NCBI GenBank assembly: GCA_013350335.1
Contig: CM023533.1
Location: forward strand, 32,904,869 to 32,968,868
Direction: 5' to 3'
Length of the DNA stretch: 64,000 bases
Origin: Chimonanthus salicifolius
Lineage: Eukaryota > Streptophyta > Magnoliopsida > Laurales > Calycanthaceae
In this document: piece after piece, positions 1-15,200 of the stretch
Layout of the letters: the number at the start of each line of letters is the position of its first letter
How positions within the stretch are numbered: the first letter of the stretch is position 1
Program-made: the position numbers and the translations under genes
Notes under the pieces: model-generated
What the model saw: the letters and a program-made list of their open reading frames with translations, nothing else
Told to the model about the DNA's origin: nothing
Databases searched by the model: none

Positions 1-702
1 TTTACTAGCTTTCCTAAATATTGCTAACTATATTCTAATCCTATTAACTATGTCCAAATGAAACCTGGTTCTGTTCTACAATAGTGCCTATGTATTGAAT
101 TCCATTTCAACACAGGTCTAAAGTCATTTCCAATTTTGATTAATTCACCCTCTCTACCTTTGGATTGTTTGAATTTTGAAACCATGCACCTCAGAAAATT
201 TGTCTAAAATTCGAACTCGCTACTGTACTGTAGATTTTTTTGTATCTCTCACGAGGGTCCAGTGATCATTTTTCCTTAAGTATGCATTGTCAGTATCTGA
301 AGTATTCTTTGTGAGTTTAGTGGAAAGAGATGAGAATGTTGTAGGGAAGAATTTGAGAGAAGAATATTTTTTCATATCTTCTGATACAATGGAAGGTCTT
401 TAAATACAATAGGTACAACTGTATCCCAGATTTGTGGGATGAGAATACTTAAATTTCAAACTTAAAGTGTGTGATCTTCCTAATCATAGATAACAATTAG
501 CTATACAAAATAATTTCATGAAGTAATTACAAAAATTACAACAGTAACTTTGTTGGATCAGTATTCCTGCAGGAGTACATGAATTGGTACTCTTTGGAGG
601 ACTATATGTAATGATACTCTCAACATGCATCAGTAGTTGGTTGAGTCACCTATACCACTAAAAAATGTTTATGCATTGTAATTCTGACATCCTGCGTGAC
701 AG
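1..702. other. Intron of the EFR3-like gene, left edge
   Basis: AT-rich sequence ending in a normal acceptor before the exon at 703. I see no exon, repeat or transposon terminus in it. Confidence 0.6.
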
Positions 703-3700
703 GCTGATGGCACATATACATACAACATTGAGAAGTTGGTTCGTAAAGTATGCACCATAGCTCGTGAAATTGGGGAAGACAACCGCAGCTTGCGAGCATC
801 AAGCTTGCAATGCCTTTCAGCAATGGTAATTTTCTTTTTTACTTTTTAATGATTTTGTGTAGCTGTGTGGTTCCTTAATATTTAGTTTAACATGTTTAGA
901 CATACTGCTCATAATTACTTGCTCTTATTCTTCTTTTTGTGTTCATAACCATTGCTCTTCTCATATTGTAGGTGTGGTTCATGACAGAGTTTTCACACAT
1001 TTTTACTGATGATTTTGATGAGGTTTGTGTTTTGAGAATTTTATCCGTCGGTGGTTATATTTATAAATTCTATTCCATTTTAACATATGTTCCTTCAAAG
1101 AAATATTTATGAATTTTGTCTTAAAAGTGTTGAGATTCTTTCTTCTTGTTTTTCTAATTCTGAAGTTGAGAAGTCAATTTGAAATTTATTTTTTAAATAA
1201 ACTGGAAACTACATTATGATACGAGGATCCTTTTTACTTTTCTGCAATATGTTACATTCTTGCATATTGATTGATTTATGAAAAAGTGCAGTGTCATTGA
1301 GCAAGTTGTCTAGGATGCACTACATTACGATACAAGGATCCTTTTTGCTTCTCTGCAATATTGTCCATTCCTGCATATTGATTAATTTATGCAAGAGTGC
1401 AGTGTCAATGAGCAATTTCTCTTCTACATTATCAAAAGCTAACTTGAATATTGGAGAGACTACCCATTACTCTTAGTAATGTCTCTGTTCTACTTGATGG
1501 GTTCAGATCCAAACAATTTTTGCTCTAAATTTATACTTACCCTCCTGCTATAGTGAGAAGAAATTACTGGTAGCATTCCTATCTGGGTGTTTGGAGGATT
1601 CAGCATTTTGTAATGATTGTGTTATGACGCAGGACAAGACTTAGGGTAACCCTAAATACCTAATTTGGTTCCCTAAAATTAAAATGGGATGAAAATAATG
1701 CACCTTAAATCTAATATGGGCTGAAATCAAAATTCCAATGAATACTCGCTATTATTTAATATAAATTATTACCACAGTTAATCATGTAAATTCTCAGAAG
1801 TCAATGGATTAACTAATAAGTAAATGGAGTTTGGGTAATGAGGTGGTTGACTGGTCAATGGGTCAAAATTGGGTAGGTGAATAGAATATTGATTGAATGG
1901 AGAGATATGGGGCTGAATGAATCAATGGTGAAAAAGACAAGGGTATTGTAGGTAAAGGGCAAGATGCCTATAATGAATGAGGGAACAATGGCATTGATGA
2001 GGCATTGAAAGATAGGAAGGGATAATAAAGTAAGGATGGGTTTATTGGAGAAAGGTGGCTGGACTCATGTTCCAACGAAGGTACTTTGGGAAGTGGGTGA
2101 GTTAAAATAAAAAAATAACAAAAGAAAAAGTTATGGAATGGAAAAGACTGGTTTGAGTTTGGAGATGGCTTTGAGACGGTGATGGAATCAGAAAGGGTGG
2201 AAGATGCGGATTTGGGGATTTTGGGCACCGGAGAAAATGGAAGAAGAGAAGGAAGAGAAGAGAAGAGAAGTACCTGAACAAGATGTGGCCTCACGCCAAG
2301 GCCTCTCACCTCTCTGATTTCTCACCAGAGTTCCATGGATTCTCTCCACAAAAAAAATCAACACTCAAATTCATGCAAGGCAAAATCTGAATTCTTTATT
2401 GATCAATCTCTCTACTACAATGCTTATATAGAGTTCTTCCTTTCTTAAAATAAAACATTAACTAAATAAAGTAATAAACAAAATAGAAACTAACTAAAAC
2501 ATAAAAAGAAAAATAAACATGGCAACTACTAATCAAGGAAAGCAACTACTAATTATGGAATCTGCAATATATGCTCCGCATCATGTTACCTACACGAAAA
2601 CCTCCTTATGGTGATAAACTGAAGCTCAACTTCAGTTGTAGTTCAAGGCTTATCCAGGACTGGCATGTGCTGGTGATCATATTCCAAATCATGAGGTTGC
2701 ATGGGCAAGGATTTTCTGATTGTTGATTGAGGCTTTTCTAGTGGGGTCTAAGATGCTTTTTATGTGTTAGAACCTGCATGTCAACGGAACGATTCACAAA
2801 ACATAGGATTTGTGAATTCAGATAAAAATATTCGTAAATTGAAGAAAAAAGTTTCTTAAAAATAAAAAACAGCATGTAAAAAGCTCCACTGAGAAGAAAT
2901 ACAAAATTCACTATCATCTCAAAATAGACAGCTCCATTTTGTAGAGTCGAGAGGTTACAAATTGTTAGCACAAGGAGGAGGGGTAGATTGTTGAATATGT
3001 GGACGGAAGGGATAAAGGAATACATGGTATATGGTTTATGATAGGATTGAATGGAGAAGTAGAAGTCGGAAAGTTGGCCCTGGATAATGGGATTTTTGCA
3101 TTGATGATGATGACTATCATCTCAACATAAAATGTACAAATTTTACTCAAAACAATTAAATGATAACCATTTCAGTATTGACGTTAGATTTTAAATTAAG
3201 AAAAGTTAAATGTATGCTTCCTTCGAAAAAGGAGTCAGATGTATGCTAATATTTATTGTCTTGGGAGACATTCTTAAGATAATTTTTTTTTTTGAAATGT
3301 CCTTTTTTTATGAAATGCAGTTTTAAGTTAGTATTAGAATGCCTTTTGCGTTCATAAAGAACCTGAAGTGCAGGCATGCCGAAAATGGGTATATTGTTCA
3401 TTTTAAAGAATTTGTGCAACGCATAGCAGTGAGCAAGCCATTTGAAGAATTTCAAATCCCAAGGGAAATTGTTGAATGGAAGTTTGATGCCATCTGATGT
3501 GCCTCTTAATAGATCATTGGGCAAGTACAGTCAATATAATCTAGGAATTGTAGGATGTATTTGCTTATCTATAATCTGTGTGCTGGAATTTAGGTCCTCC
3601 ATGGGATGCTGCCAGTTTTTTTTTTAAATGGTTACTATATTAATAGAAAAAGAGGCACCAGAGGTGCAAGAACAAAAACGAAAGAGACAAAACAAGTATA

Positions 3701-6700
3701 CAAAATCCCCGCAGCCCCAATACACCCAAGAAAAGCACAAAAACTGGAAGCAATACTAAAACAAGAAATTAATCTAAGTCAACACATTCTTTCCAGGCAT
3801 GCAAGATGTCATTCATAGAAATGTTCCTGAATTCCTACAGAGAAGAGCCGCATGATGCACACTTGGCGAAGACTGATAGAAACTGCTTTGGTTAACGGTG
3901 TGATCCGTGAAGATTCTATTGTTGCGTTCCCACCATAAGCTCCACACAATGGCGAAGAAATCCAAGTGCCACAACCGGGAGCATTTTGGGGAGGCCAAAA
4001 CAATGTCCCAAGCATATAACTCAACCATCGTAGAAGGCATAATTCCAAAGCACACCAAACTTTCCCAGCACTGAATTGAACACTGCATAGGAGAAAGGGC
4101 AATGAATAAAGAGGTGATTCATCTCTTCCGAGGCCTTGGAGGCAAAATGGGCAAGCATTAACAATGATTCTTCCTCTTTTTGAACAAATTGTCTTGGGTC
4201 AGATTTTTTTTTTTTTTGAATGGTAATTATATTAAAATAAAAGATGCACCAAAGGTGCAAATGCAGAAGCAAAGGAAACAAAACACTGATACAAATTGCC
4301 CTCAACCCCGGTACACCCATGAGCGACACAATAAAAAAAAGAGAACTTATTCTATGTCAATACATTCTTTCCAGGTTCGCAAAATGTCATTCATTGAAAT
4401 ATTCCTAAATTCCGCAAGAGAGGAAGCTCATGAGGCACACTTGACAAAAACTCTTCTTGAGACTGCTTCAGTCGACTCTGCATAATTCTTAAATATTCTA
4501 TTGTTACATTCCTACCATAAGCTCCATACAGTGGCGAAGAGCGACAAGTACCACAATGAGGAGCATTTTGGGGAGACCGAAACAATATCCCAAACGTAAG
4601 ATAATTCAACCACCGTAGAAGGCATAACCCAAAACACACCAAACTTATCCTAACACAAAATTCCAAACAACACAGGAGAAAGGCAGTGGATAAGAAGATG
4701 ATTTGTCTGCTCTGAAGCGTGAAGACAAAAGGGACAAGCACTGAAAATGATCCTTCCTCTTTTGCACAAGTTGTCTTGGGTCAAAATTTTCCCCATATCC
4801 GTAGTCCAAAGGAAGAAGATTGTACGAGGCAGAACTTTGGAGGTTCAAATATGTAACACCCCTATCCACCTCAAAGAAAGTCCCACATCGGTAGTGAGGT
4901 GGGTGGGTTGGGTGTTAATATGAGGGAAGCCCCCTCTCCATGTGTGAGGCCTTTTGGGCCTGGCCATGTGGGCCAGGGCCCAAAGAAAAAATCGTGAGGG
5001 CATGGTGGGCGCAAAGTGGACAATATCACACTGGGAAGTTAAGGTAGGGTCGTTACAAGTGATATCAGAGCACGGTTCAACATTCGGACTGTGTGGGCCC
5101 TCTACCTCTGTGATGTGACAGAGCCGGAGATAGCTCTGGTTTTAAGGGGGGTAGATTGTAATACCCCCACCCACCTCAAAGAAAGTCCCACATCGGTAGT
5201 GAGGTGGGTGAGTTGGGTGTTAATATGAGGGAAGCCCCCCTCTCCCATGTGTGAGGCACATGGCCAGGCACAAAGCAAAAACCGTAAGGGCATGGTGGGC
5301 CCAAAGCGGACAATATCACACTGGGAAGTTGGGGTAGGGTCGTTACAAGATAGTAGGGTTGACAATAACTGGAAGAGTCACCTGATTGTTCCAATTGAAT
5401 AAAGACTTGACGGAGAAGCAACTAGTCGGGTTTGGCCACCACACAAGACAGTCCTTAGAAGAACTACGGATCCAATAGGAAGAAATGATATGAAGCAACT
5501 CTGAAAAGTCATCTATCTCAGGGTCAGAAAGGTTTCTTGCGTCACAATTTTCCCCATGCCCACAGTCCAAAGGAAGCAGATTGCACGGGGAAGAGCTTTA
5601 GATGCCAAATATCTGGGTTGACAATAATAGGAGTAGTCGTCCCATAATTCCACTTGATGAATGACTTGACATAGAAGCAATCAGTCGGATCTGGCCACCA
5701 TACGAGGCAATGCTTGGTGGAGATTCGGATCCGGTAGGAAGAAATGATATGTAGAAGTGCTGAAAAGTCATCAATCTCTGAGTCAGAAAGATTACACTGA
5801 ATGAAGAGATTCCAAACAACCCGATCACTGCAAATGGAACAGAAATTTGAAGTGACCACTGCCAGAAACTGGGATAAATGGTAAAAGGGAGGAAAATGAG
5901 ATGCCAAAGTGGTACTGTCACACCAGGGTTCTGTCCAAAACTTAAGTCTGTTACCTCGCCCCACCTTAAAGCTAATCCCTTTTTTAAATTTGTCAATACA
6001 AGTTGCAATTGCTTTCCACATGCTTGATGCTCTACGGGGGGGAAAGAATTGATCTCCCATTCGTGATTTCTGTATTTCTGGATCAAGATCATCTACCAAG
6101 GAGAATCACCCTCAATGCTTAATCGTCAAAGCCACCTGGAAAGAAGGGCAACATTATCTTCCTTGACAGGCCACACACCAAGCCCGCAAGCACCAATCGA
6201 TAGACAAGCCTGATCCCAACTCAACATGTGGTATTTTCTTTTATCCTTTTGGTCGCCCCAAAGGCAATTCCTCATCGTTGGGTATCTAAATGTAGAGAGG
6301 AAGAAGATTGAGAGTGCAGAAAGGACTGCCTTAAGGAGAGTGATCCTGCCCCTGAAGGACAAATACTTTCCTTTCCAAGAAGAAATGCGATTGCTGAATT
6401 TGTGAATGATGGACTCCATTGGGAATACCCTGGGGAACCAATGCAAAGAGGAAGCCCTACATAAGTTGAAGATACACATCCCAAAGTCTCTGACAATAAT
6501 CCAAGTTCATTGTCGTCCTCATTGATATCGAAAATTTCACTCTTTAGATAGTTGATACGGAGGGAAGATGATAACTCGAACCATCTGAGCAGGGATTGAA
6601 GATTCATAGTAGCCTCTTTGGTAGCCTCAAAGAAGATGATGGTGTCATCCACAAACTGTAAATGATGGACATGTAGTAGAGATTCACCAATTCTGAAACT

Positions 6701-9219
6701 GTGAATAAGGGAGAAATTAACAGCTTTGGTAAGTAGGAGACTCAAGGACTTTGCCACCATGATAAAGAAAGTTGGAGGGAGTCACCCTACCGATTACCCC
6801 TGGAACTCCTGAAGAAACCTCTAGGAGAGCCATTGATGAGGATGGAAAAATGAGCTGAAGAAACTAAAAAATCCATAAACGCCATTTCTGACTGAACCCC
6901 ATGCTGGAAAGAACAAAATGAAGGAAGTGCCAATCCACCATATCATTAGCTTTTTCCAAATCATGTTTGCAAATTACTCCTTTCCGGAGAGACTTATGTT
7001 GGGAATCAATACACTCATGCATTGCATCTATAATTTGACAACCTTCAACAACAACTGACTGGGAAGGAGAGATTAGCTTGGGAAGGAAGAGCTTAAGTTT
7101 GTTTGCAAGTACCTTGGACAGTATCTTGTAGGGACTATTGATAACAGTGATAGGTCCGAAGTCTGAAAGAGATGAAGCATCATCTTTCTTAGGCACCAAA
7201 ACAAGAAAAGTTGCCCCTAACTCTAGTAGGTGACCTCTTTGATGAAATTACACTATCAAAGCAATGAGATCATGCTTTACTATGTCCCATAAAATCTTAA
7301 AGAAAGCAATGGGAAAACCATCCGGCCCAAAGACTTTGTCCTTGATAAGGTCCCATATTGCATTTTTGATTTCATCCTCAGAGAAAGGCTGCTCTATGGA
7401 GGAAGCTTTCGTAGAGGAAATAGATCTGAAGGGAAGACTGGAGATCAGCAATCTGTCGATAGAGTTGGCTGAATACAACTGCCTGAAATGATTCAGAATC
7501 GCACCGATGACTCCTCCTTATCTATCACTGTCAAATCATCAACTTTTAGTGATCTGATTCTGTTTACCCTTCTGTGGGCCGAAGCCATGGCATGGAAAAA
7601 CTTGGTGTTTTTGTCCCCTTAATCTAGTTTTCTTTGGACCTCTACCTCCACTTAATCTATTCTTCCTGTAGATTGTGGCGAAGGAAAACATCCTCCTCAG
7701 ATATGGATTTGGCTTGTTCACAAAGATCAATTTGAATGATGCCGTTTAGAAGAGAAGCAAGTAATTCTCACAAGACCAAAAACTGGTTGTACACTAACTT
7801 TTCAACTTGGACTTCAAGAACTTCAATTTCTGGTGAAGGATGAAGCAATTGTTACCAGAAGGGATGAATTTTGTCCACCATTGAGCAATGAGATCCCGGA
7901 ACCCTTTTTCTTTTACCCAACATAATTCAAACTTGAAAGGAGAAGGGCCCCAAGACTCTTCAAAGTATCCGGAACCAATGACCAGTGATCAGAGATGGGT
8001 CGAGGAAAAGCAGATAAGTGTGAATCAGGGAAGAGATCCATCCACTCAATCGATACAAGGAACCTGTCAATCCGTGAAAGGATAGGCCTCTCTTGGCCAT
8101 TGGACCAAGTAAACTCTGCTCTAGAGAGCGGGAGGTCCACAAGGCCGAGAGAGGAAATGCATTCTGAAAAACAGTACATAATGGGAGTGAGTCTTGTTAC
8201 CCATGTCTTCTCATGAGGAAAACTAATGAGATTGTAGTCACTGCAAATGCATCAACGATTATTCTATCGAGCATTAAGAGATTCAATCTAAGTAAGAAAG
8301 CCAATCTTTCTAGACTCATCACACATGCCATAGACTGAGGTTAAAGTCCACGTCATATCGAAAATTCGATCATAGAAAAGAACTGATAATGAAAACTCAC
8401 CAATGATCCACTTTGGTGAGGTTACTAGAGTCCCAACAGATAATGATACCCCCGGATAAACCAATGGATGGCTTTGCTGCCCACTGAAATCGATGGCCTT
8501 CACTACAAGATTGGATGATCAAATATGACGAATTTGGACTCTTGGAAGCAAATAATGGAGGGTTGAATCAGTTTGATGAAATTCTTCATGAGAGGATCTT
8601 CATGGGGAAGTTGGTTGGCTGATCAGGTTGGTGGTGGCTGCTTCTGATATGCCACCCGCTGTCCCCTTTTCGTGGCACAGATGTTGCCAGTTTTGCTACA
8701 GGGGGTAGGAGCAGGCCCATTTAATTGTGGGTGTATTGATCCTTTTCATTTAATTTGTTTGCTGTGCCCTACAATCCATCGTAACTTCATGGATAAAGGG
8801 TGTAGTTTCACTAATACTAGATCACCATCATGACTTTGATCCTCGAAAATTTTCAAGGACCAAATCTTCTGTTTTCCTATTGTCTCTTTTTTTTTTTTTT
8901 AAAATGCTGTTTTCCTGTTGTTGGTGCATGTTTATTCCCCCGGTTGTATTTGGAGGCTTATTTGTATCCTCTTCTTTACACCTTGTGCCCTTCAATTAAT
9001 CTATGTTACCACATTTTTAGAAAAAGAAACAACATCTGTACTTTGGTCCTCTAGAATTTTGATTTACAAGACCTTGGTTTTAAATAGCCTATCTTACAAT
9101 GATGGGATGATTAGATGGGGGTTAAATCTTCAACCACTTATCCATGTCATTCATTCCTGTTTAGGCTCCTACATAAACCCATTGTTTCACCACTCGTCTT
9201 TGAGAATTTCTTTGAATTT

Positions 9220-9269
<50 letters not shown>

Positions 9270-12200
9270 GAAGTGAAGTGAAGTGAAAAATAGTCATCAT
9301 TATCTTTCACAGTGATAAGAGCCTGTGTGACAGTTGGGTCTTGGGAGATGCTCACTTCCACAACAATGAAGGTTTTTGGTTTAAGTCCATTTAAAGAAAA
9401 TATAGCAGTTCTTAATTCAAATATATAAAAAGATCACAACCATTTGTCAAGTTGGCATATCCAAGGCGAACTAGGAAACTTCATTTCTGTATACAAATCC
9501 TTCCATTTTTTTTTTCTTTTAAATTGGGACAGTTTTTACCATTCCCTACTAATCTTATGCTTTGAATATATCATGCATGAAGGAGATTATTCCTTTACTT
9601 TTTTCTTTTTTTTTGAAAAGTGATTATTCCTTAACTTTTGAACATGCTATTATGCAGATTGTAAATGTCACATTGGATAACTATGGGATGGACACACATT
9701 TGGATGATGAGAGAGGGGAGTCACATCATAATTGGGTAGATGAAGTTGTCAGATGTGAAGCTAGAGGCGTTACAGGTGTTGGTAATGACAGTCCTAGCTA
9801 TATGGCTATCAAGCCACGACCAGAAAAGAAAGATCCCTCAATGTTGACAAGGTAAGCAATCAAAAGACCCGAAATGCATTGTATCAGATATCATACAAAT
9901 GAGATCGAAACATGCTGATTTTTAACAATGGATCTATCAATGCATTGTTTACCTTCAATTCAAAAGTGCTTAACTTTCAAAGGAAAGAAAGCATTCTGTT
10001 AGAAAAAAGGAATGGAAACATTGATTAGTTTACTTGCACTGCAGCGAGGAGATTGAAACGCCAAAAGTGTGGGCACATATTTGTATCCAGAAAATGGTTG
10101 AACTGGCTAGAGAAAGGACAACAATGCACCGGGTACTGGATCACATGTTCACCTACTTTGACACAAGAAGAAGTTGGGATCCTCACAGGGGGTTGGCAAT
10201 TCTTGTTCTGTCTAATATGTCTTTCTTGGCAGAGAGTTCTGGTATTTGGATCTATCCTCTACCTTCTTTTTTTTCCTTCATTATCCTCTAGTCTAAGTTA
10301 TATGATTTTCATTTGTTTGCATGATCAATTTTTTTTAAAAGAGGCAAATATCTTTTCCTTCATAAATGCTAATTTTCAATTCTGTTGGCCAAAATAGTAT
10401 GTGCTTTCTGTCCTAAAAATGATCTGTAAATGATGGATTGATTGAAAAAACTTAATAATTGTTGTTTTGCGTTTAATGCCGGACAATGATTTTAATGAAA
10501 AAAAACTTGGTAATCATAGTTTTAAAAAAAATTTAATATCATACTAGGTGCTCACCATCTACTGTCCTGTAAGGTGATTTTATTGTTCCAAGATACCATA
10601 AGTTGTTAAATATATGCTTTGATTCTTTAGCGTTAGGCACTTAAAGGATATTAATATTTGTAGGAAAGAGCTTGTTTTTAACTTTCCTGTTGAACCTCTT
10701 AAATCAAACCTAAAAAAGGAAGAGAATCTTGCTTTAACCTTATAAAAATAATCTACCTTTCTAAAAGAATGTCTTGTTTTATAGTGGTCTAGACACAAAT
10801 TTTTAATATATTTGGAAACAAATTTTCATGTATTTTGTCAAAAAAAAAAAATTCTAAAAAAATACACACAACGCGGTTACTTTTGCACATGGAGCATTAG
10901 TGGTGTTTGGAGCAACATGAATGGTGGAGATGGCTATCACAGGTGAAACATCTTCTCTTTATTCATATCCAATATTTTGGACAACTATTCGATGTCAGAA
11001 ATTTTTGCCTCTTTCAACAAAATGGGAAGAATAGCAAACAGTTTTGCTTAGACAATTAAAGAGTCAAGGAAACAACAAGGTTTGCTTTCATTTGCTTTGT
11101 AGTGGAGGTAGAGCAAATTAGCTATGGAGATGGTGAATGAGTGAGTGTACAAAAGGGGGAAAAAGGTTTAAAGTGGAAAGGGAAAGATGCAATTTCGAGT
11201 CTAGGAGAGCAATAGAAACCTTAAGGAGGGCCAAGAAGGAGAGGGGTTCTACAACATTTGTAAGGCAAGGCGAATACAGAATAGTTTATAGTCTTTGGGA
11301 ACAATGGTGGTTGTGCACAAACATTTGCATTGTCATCTTTTAAGCAAACAAGCAATTGTTCGAGAAAAGGAGATGGTAGAGTTGAAAAGGGAATTGGAGA
11401 AGGGGTTGGTGGTGTGGACAAAGGATGTCCAAAGCTCCATTGCTTTTGTGGAATATTGGATCTTTAGAACTTGTGGCAGCGATGTGGCCAATTTAAGGTT
11501 GATTCAAACTGATGGGTGAAAGCATTGATAAGTTCTTATGTGATTGATAATTTCAAGCTCAATGTTATAGTGTCAAGATGAAGGAACTCTACATTCACCA
11601 AGATTGAGTTCTAGGAGCCTCCAATGAATTGTAATTGCTTTCAGTGAGTGGTTATGGCCTTGCCCTTTTTAGTCTGGATTGATAGATTGATGTTAAAGGT
11701 GGGTTGCTTTCTTTGAGAGGTGTCAAATTGATGATTTTACAAGGGAAAAAGGCACCTTTTTTTTTGGCCAAGTATGATGTCATTTGCTCTGAAGCTTTGG
11801 AGAGTAGATCAAAATTATTCCCATCAAAATGGGAGATTGTGGTGGTAATTGAGGGTGTGAGATTGGAAGACTCAAACTAGAGCCTTGAGAAGAAAGAGTC
11901 AAGATGAAGTTCTCTAGTGCAAGGAAGGTGGATTGGAGGATTCTAGTAAGGCTCAATTTCGGGCCTAGAATTTGGGTAAGGCGAGGCCTAGTACATGAAA
12001 GCCCAAGTTTGGCCTCAAAGCTCAAATTCGAGCCATAAATATAAAATCTAATTTCTTTGATTAATGTTGTGTATAGAATTCATGTAATATATAAATTATA
12101 TTTTAATAGAATAAAAAAAATCCATTTTAGTTACAAATAAGCCCCCACATATAATTCGGACTTGAACTTGGGGTTCTGGTCCTAGAAGTACAATTCGAGC

Positions 12201-15200
12201 TAGGCTGGGACTCAGGCCTTTTAATTGCAGTTTGGGCCTAGGCTTTGGCAGACCCAGAACCCGACCTAGCTTGCTCGAGTTGCAGCCCAGTGGTGTCATT
12301 TACCTTTAAAATCACGAAGATCATGTTTTCCATGTGTTACGTGATGATCGAAGTGTTATGAGCAGTAAATGTTGTGGAAATGCACCCACTGGTCCCACAT
12401 TGTCTTTTGAAAACAAGGTACTCAATATGTTATGAGTTGCTGAAAAACACTTCATAGTCCCACCTTTCCTACTTAAAATACCATGATTCATCCAAGTTGT
12501 GGATTTACGCCCCTATGGCCCCACAATTATTTTCTTCAAAACAAAAATCCTCCATATTGCCCAAGTACCAGAAATACAACCTTTCATTCTTGTCTCTTTG
12601 ATTCTTAGTCATAAAAAAAACACGTTGTCGTCGCATGGTTTGTACAGGTGGTTGAAACTTACTCAAAGGTCCCACAACCAACTTTGTGATACCATATAAC
12701 TGTCTAAGTCATAGAAATACACCCTATGGTCTCACATCCTTTTATTAAGTTGTAGAAAACACTTACATACACATGCCATCTCGAAATTAAGAAGTTGTGG
12801 AAAAATACCATATGGGTCCCACATCTGGTACCCATGATTTTATTTTGGAAATACACCTCATGGTCCCACAATTTTTCTCTCCTTTGGTAGTGAAATCTCC
12901 CTTAGGTTGCAAGGTCACCACATAGGTACTGTAAGTCTCTAACTTAAAGCTCATGTTTCATCCATTATGTGAACTCTTGTTGGTCAAAATCTAGAAGAAA
13001 ATTTGTCATCAGTCTCCTAAGCATGAGGATAAATTGCTCCATAGTATCACTTGGTACAAGAACATCCAAAAGGGAATTTGCCATGAAACTCCTAAGCATG
13101 AGAAAAAACTACTCTATGTTTCACTTGGTATGTGAACTCCAGCCAATTAAATTCCAAAGGGGATTCACCATCAATCTTGTAAGCATGAGGATACATTGCT
13201 TTGTTTCATCCGACAGATGAGCTCTCGCTGGTAATCTAGACAGGAATTCATTATCAAAACCCATAAACAAATTTAGTATGATCTGAGCTTTCAATGGCTC
13301 GGTCATCCTTTGCCAAAGTGATTGTAACATAAAAATAACTTAATTGGAAGCTTACATGGTTCAGTCAAGTCATGTGAAGTTTTTTCTGAATACTAAAATG
13401 CTCCAAGGTTATTGAAGTCACCTCTCAAGCTCCCTATGTTCGAGAGGTGGAACTCACTTGTCCAATAAATCTCTCTAAAGTGCTCAGGTCTCGTTATCAA
13501 ATAAGTTGCTTGTCATTTTTCAGCCTTGAGGAGGACATTTTATGGTTTGATTGGTAGCATATGTTATCCTCTAGAACGCTCCACAACTCATGGATCATCG
13601 ACTACATACATGGATCAAAAGAAATGCAATGTACAACTCACTTTCAATTATCAAATGTTCGTTGTCCACAAACCATTATGAAGATCCTTGAGTTAGCTTT
13701 CCTATACAACTAACGGATCTTTGATTCAACATATGGATCAAATGATACAATATATTGCTCACGTATGATGATTAAATGGGCACAACCCATGTACCATTAT
13801 GAAGATCCTTAGTTAGCTTTCCTACACAACTTTCAAATCTTTGATTAGGCGTATGGATCAAAAGATACAATATATGGCCTACCTATGATGAATAAATGGG
13901 CACAACCCATGTACCATCGTAAAGATCCTTGAGTTAGCTTTCCAATGTATCCTATGGATCTTTTATCAGACATATTGATCAAAAGATACAATGTATTGTA
14001 TGCCTACAATGATCTGATGATCCAAGAGGCACACCATGTTGAAGATCCTTATAATAGCTTCTATACGTAACTTATGCATCTTCAGTCAGACACATGGATC
14101 GTAAGATGCAATGTGTGGCCCACACAGGATGAATCAAATGATCACCACCCACATGACATCACAAAGATATTTAAATTTACCAGATGAAACTTGTGGCCCA
14201 CTTGTGATGATCAGATGATCAAAGATGGCCGAGGCCTGTGCATTGCCTTAAAGATACCTGAATTAGCAATGTGACAACTTACGAAACATCATTAGATGTA
14301 GAAAACAAAAGATCCAGTGCGGGGCCCACCTCAAAGACACCTACTCTAGTCTTCTAATGCTACTTATGAGTCATCAATATGATGTGCATCTAAAGATACA
14401 AAGGATCCATGGGTGCACTCCCATGGGGCTGCACTTAACGGGGTCCTACACCACGAGGCTGCACTTGATGAGGCTGTATGCCATGGGGCTACACTCCACA
14501 GGCTTGCACTGGTGCAGCCCTCTCCAACCCAAAACTATGAATACCCCCTTGGCCTATAGAAAAAGGGTTCTTTGGCCCAAACATTCTTTAACACATAATT
14601 CAAGAACATTCCAGAGCCGTGTTCCTTCACGCATAGGTAGTTGTGGTTAGATATTTTCAATCTCTTTCACACTTCAGACTTAGCGTGGTTTGGAACTAGC
14701 ACTTCCATTTCGCTTATCATTGTTATATGTAGTTTGGGACTTTCTAGTTCCATTTTGCATTTTTCTTAACAGTGTTATTTGGGTTCTTTGAATCCATTAA
14801 CCCATCTTAAGTTTAGTATGAGGATCCAAATCTTTACCTAGTTGTAAGTGAAATCAAGCCTTCATTGGCCTTGTCTTTCGATCTTCATATCAAGTGAGCA
14901 CAGGTCCCTCAACCTTGGCCTACGACATTTGTGAATCAAGTCTTTGAAGACCCATTTAAAGCTTTTCAATTGTACTGATTCTATGAATATTTGTATACAT
15001 GCTTGAAATCTTTCACTTGTAAAAGGGATGATAGACCCGTCTCTCTCGGAAGAACCGAGATCTGTTGAAATTTGTGTCTACAAATGAGGCAAATCAAGCC
15101 CTCATTTGCCTTGTCTTTCGATCTTCATATCAAGTGAGCACAGGTCCCTCAACCTTGGCCTATGCCATTTGTGAATCAAGTCTTTGAAGACCCATTTAAA

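Noticed and set aside
5058..5080. Possible tRNA gene or riboregulator near gatatcagagcacgg
   Set aside because: It is the primer-binding site of TRIM-1; the same word follows the left LTR of TRIM-3 and, on the minus strand, of TRIM-2.
8918..9271. ORF ending in a Ser-Leu run
   Set aside because: Reads through the (TC)n microsatellite; no other support.
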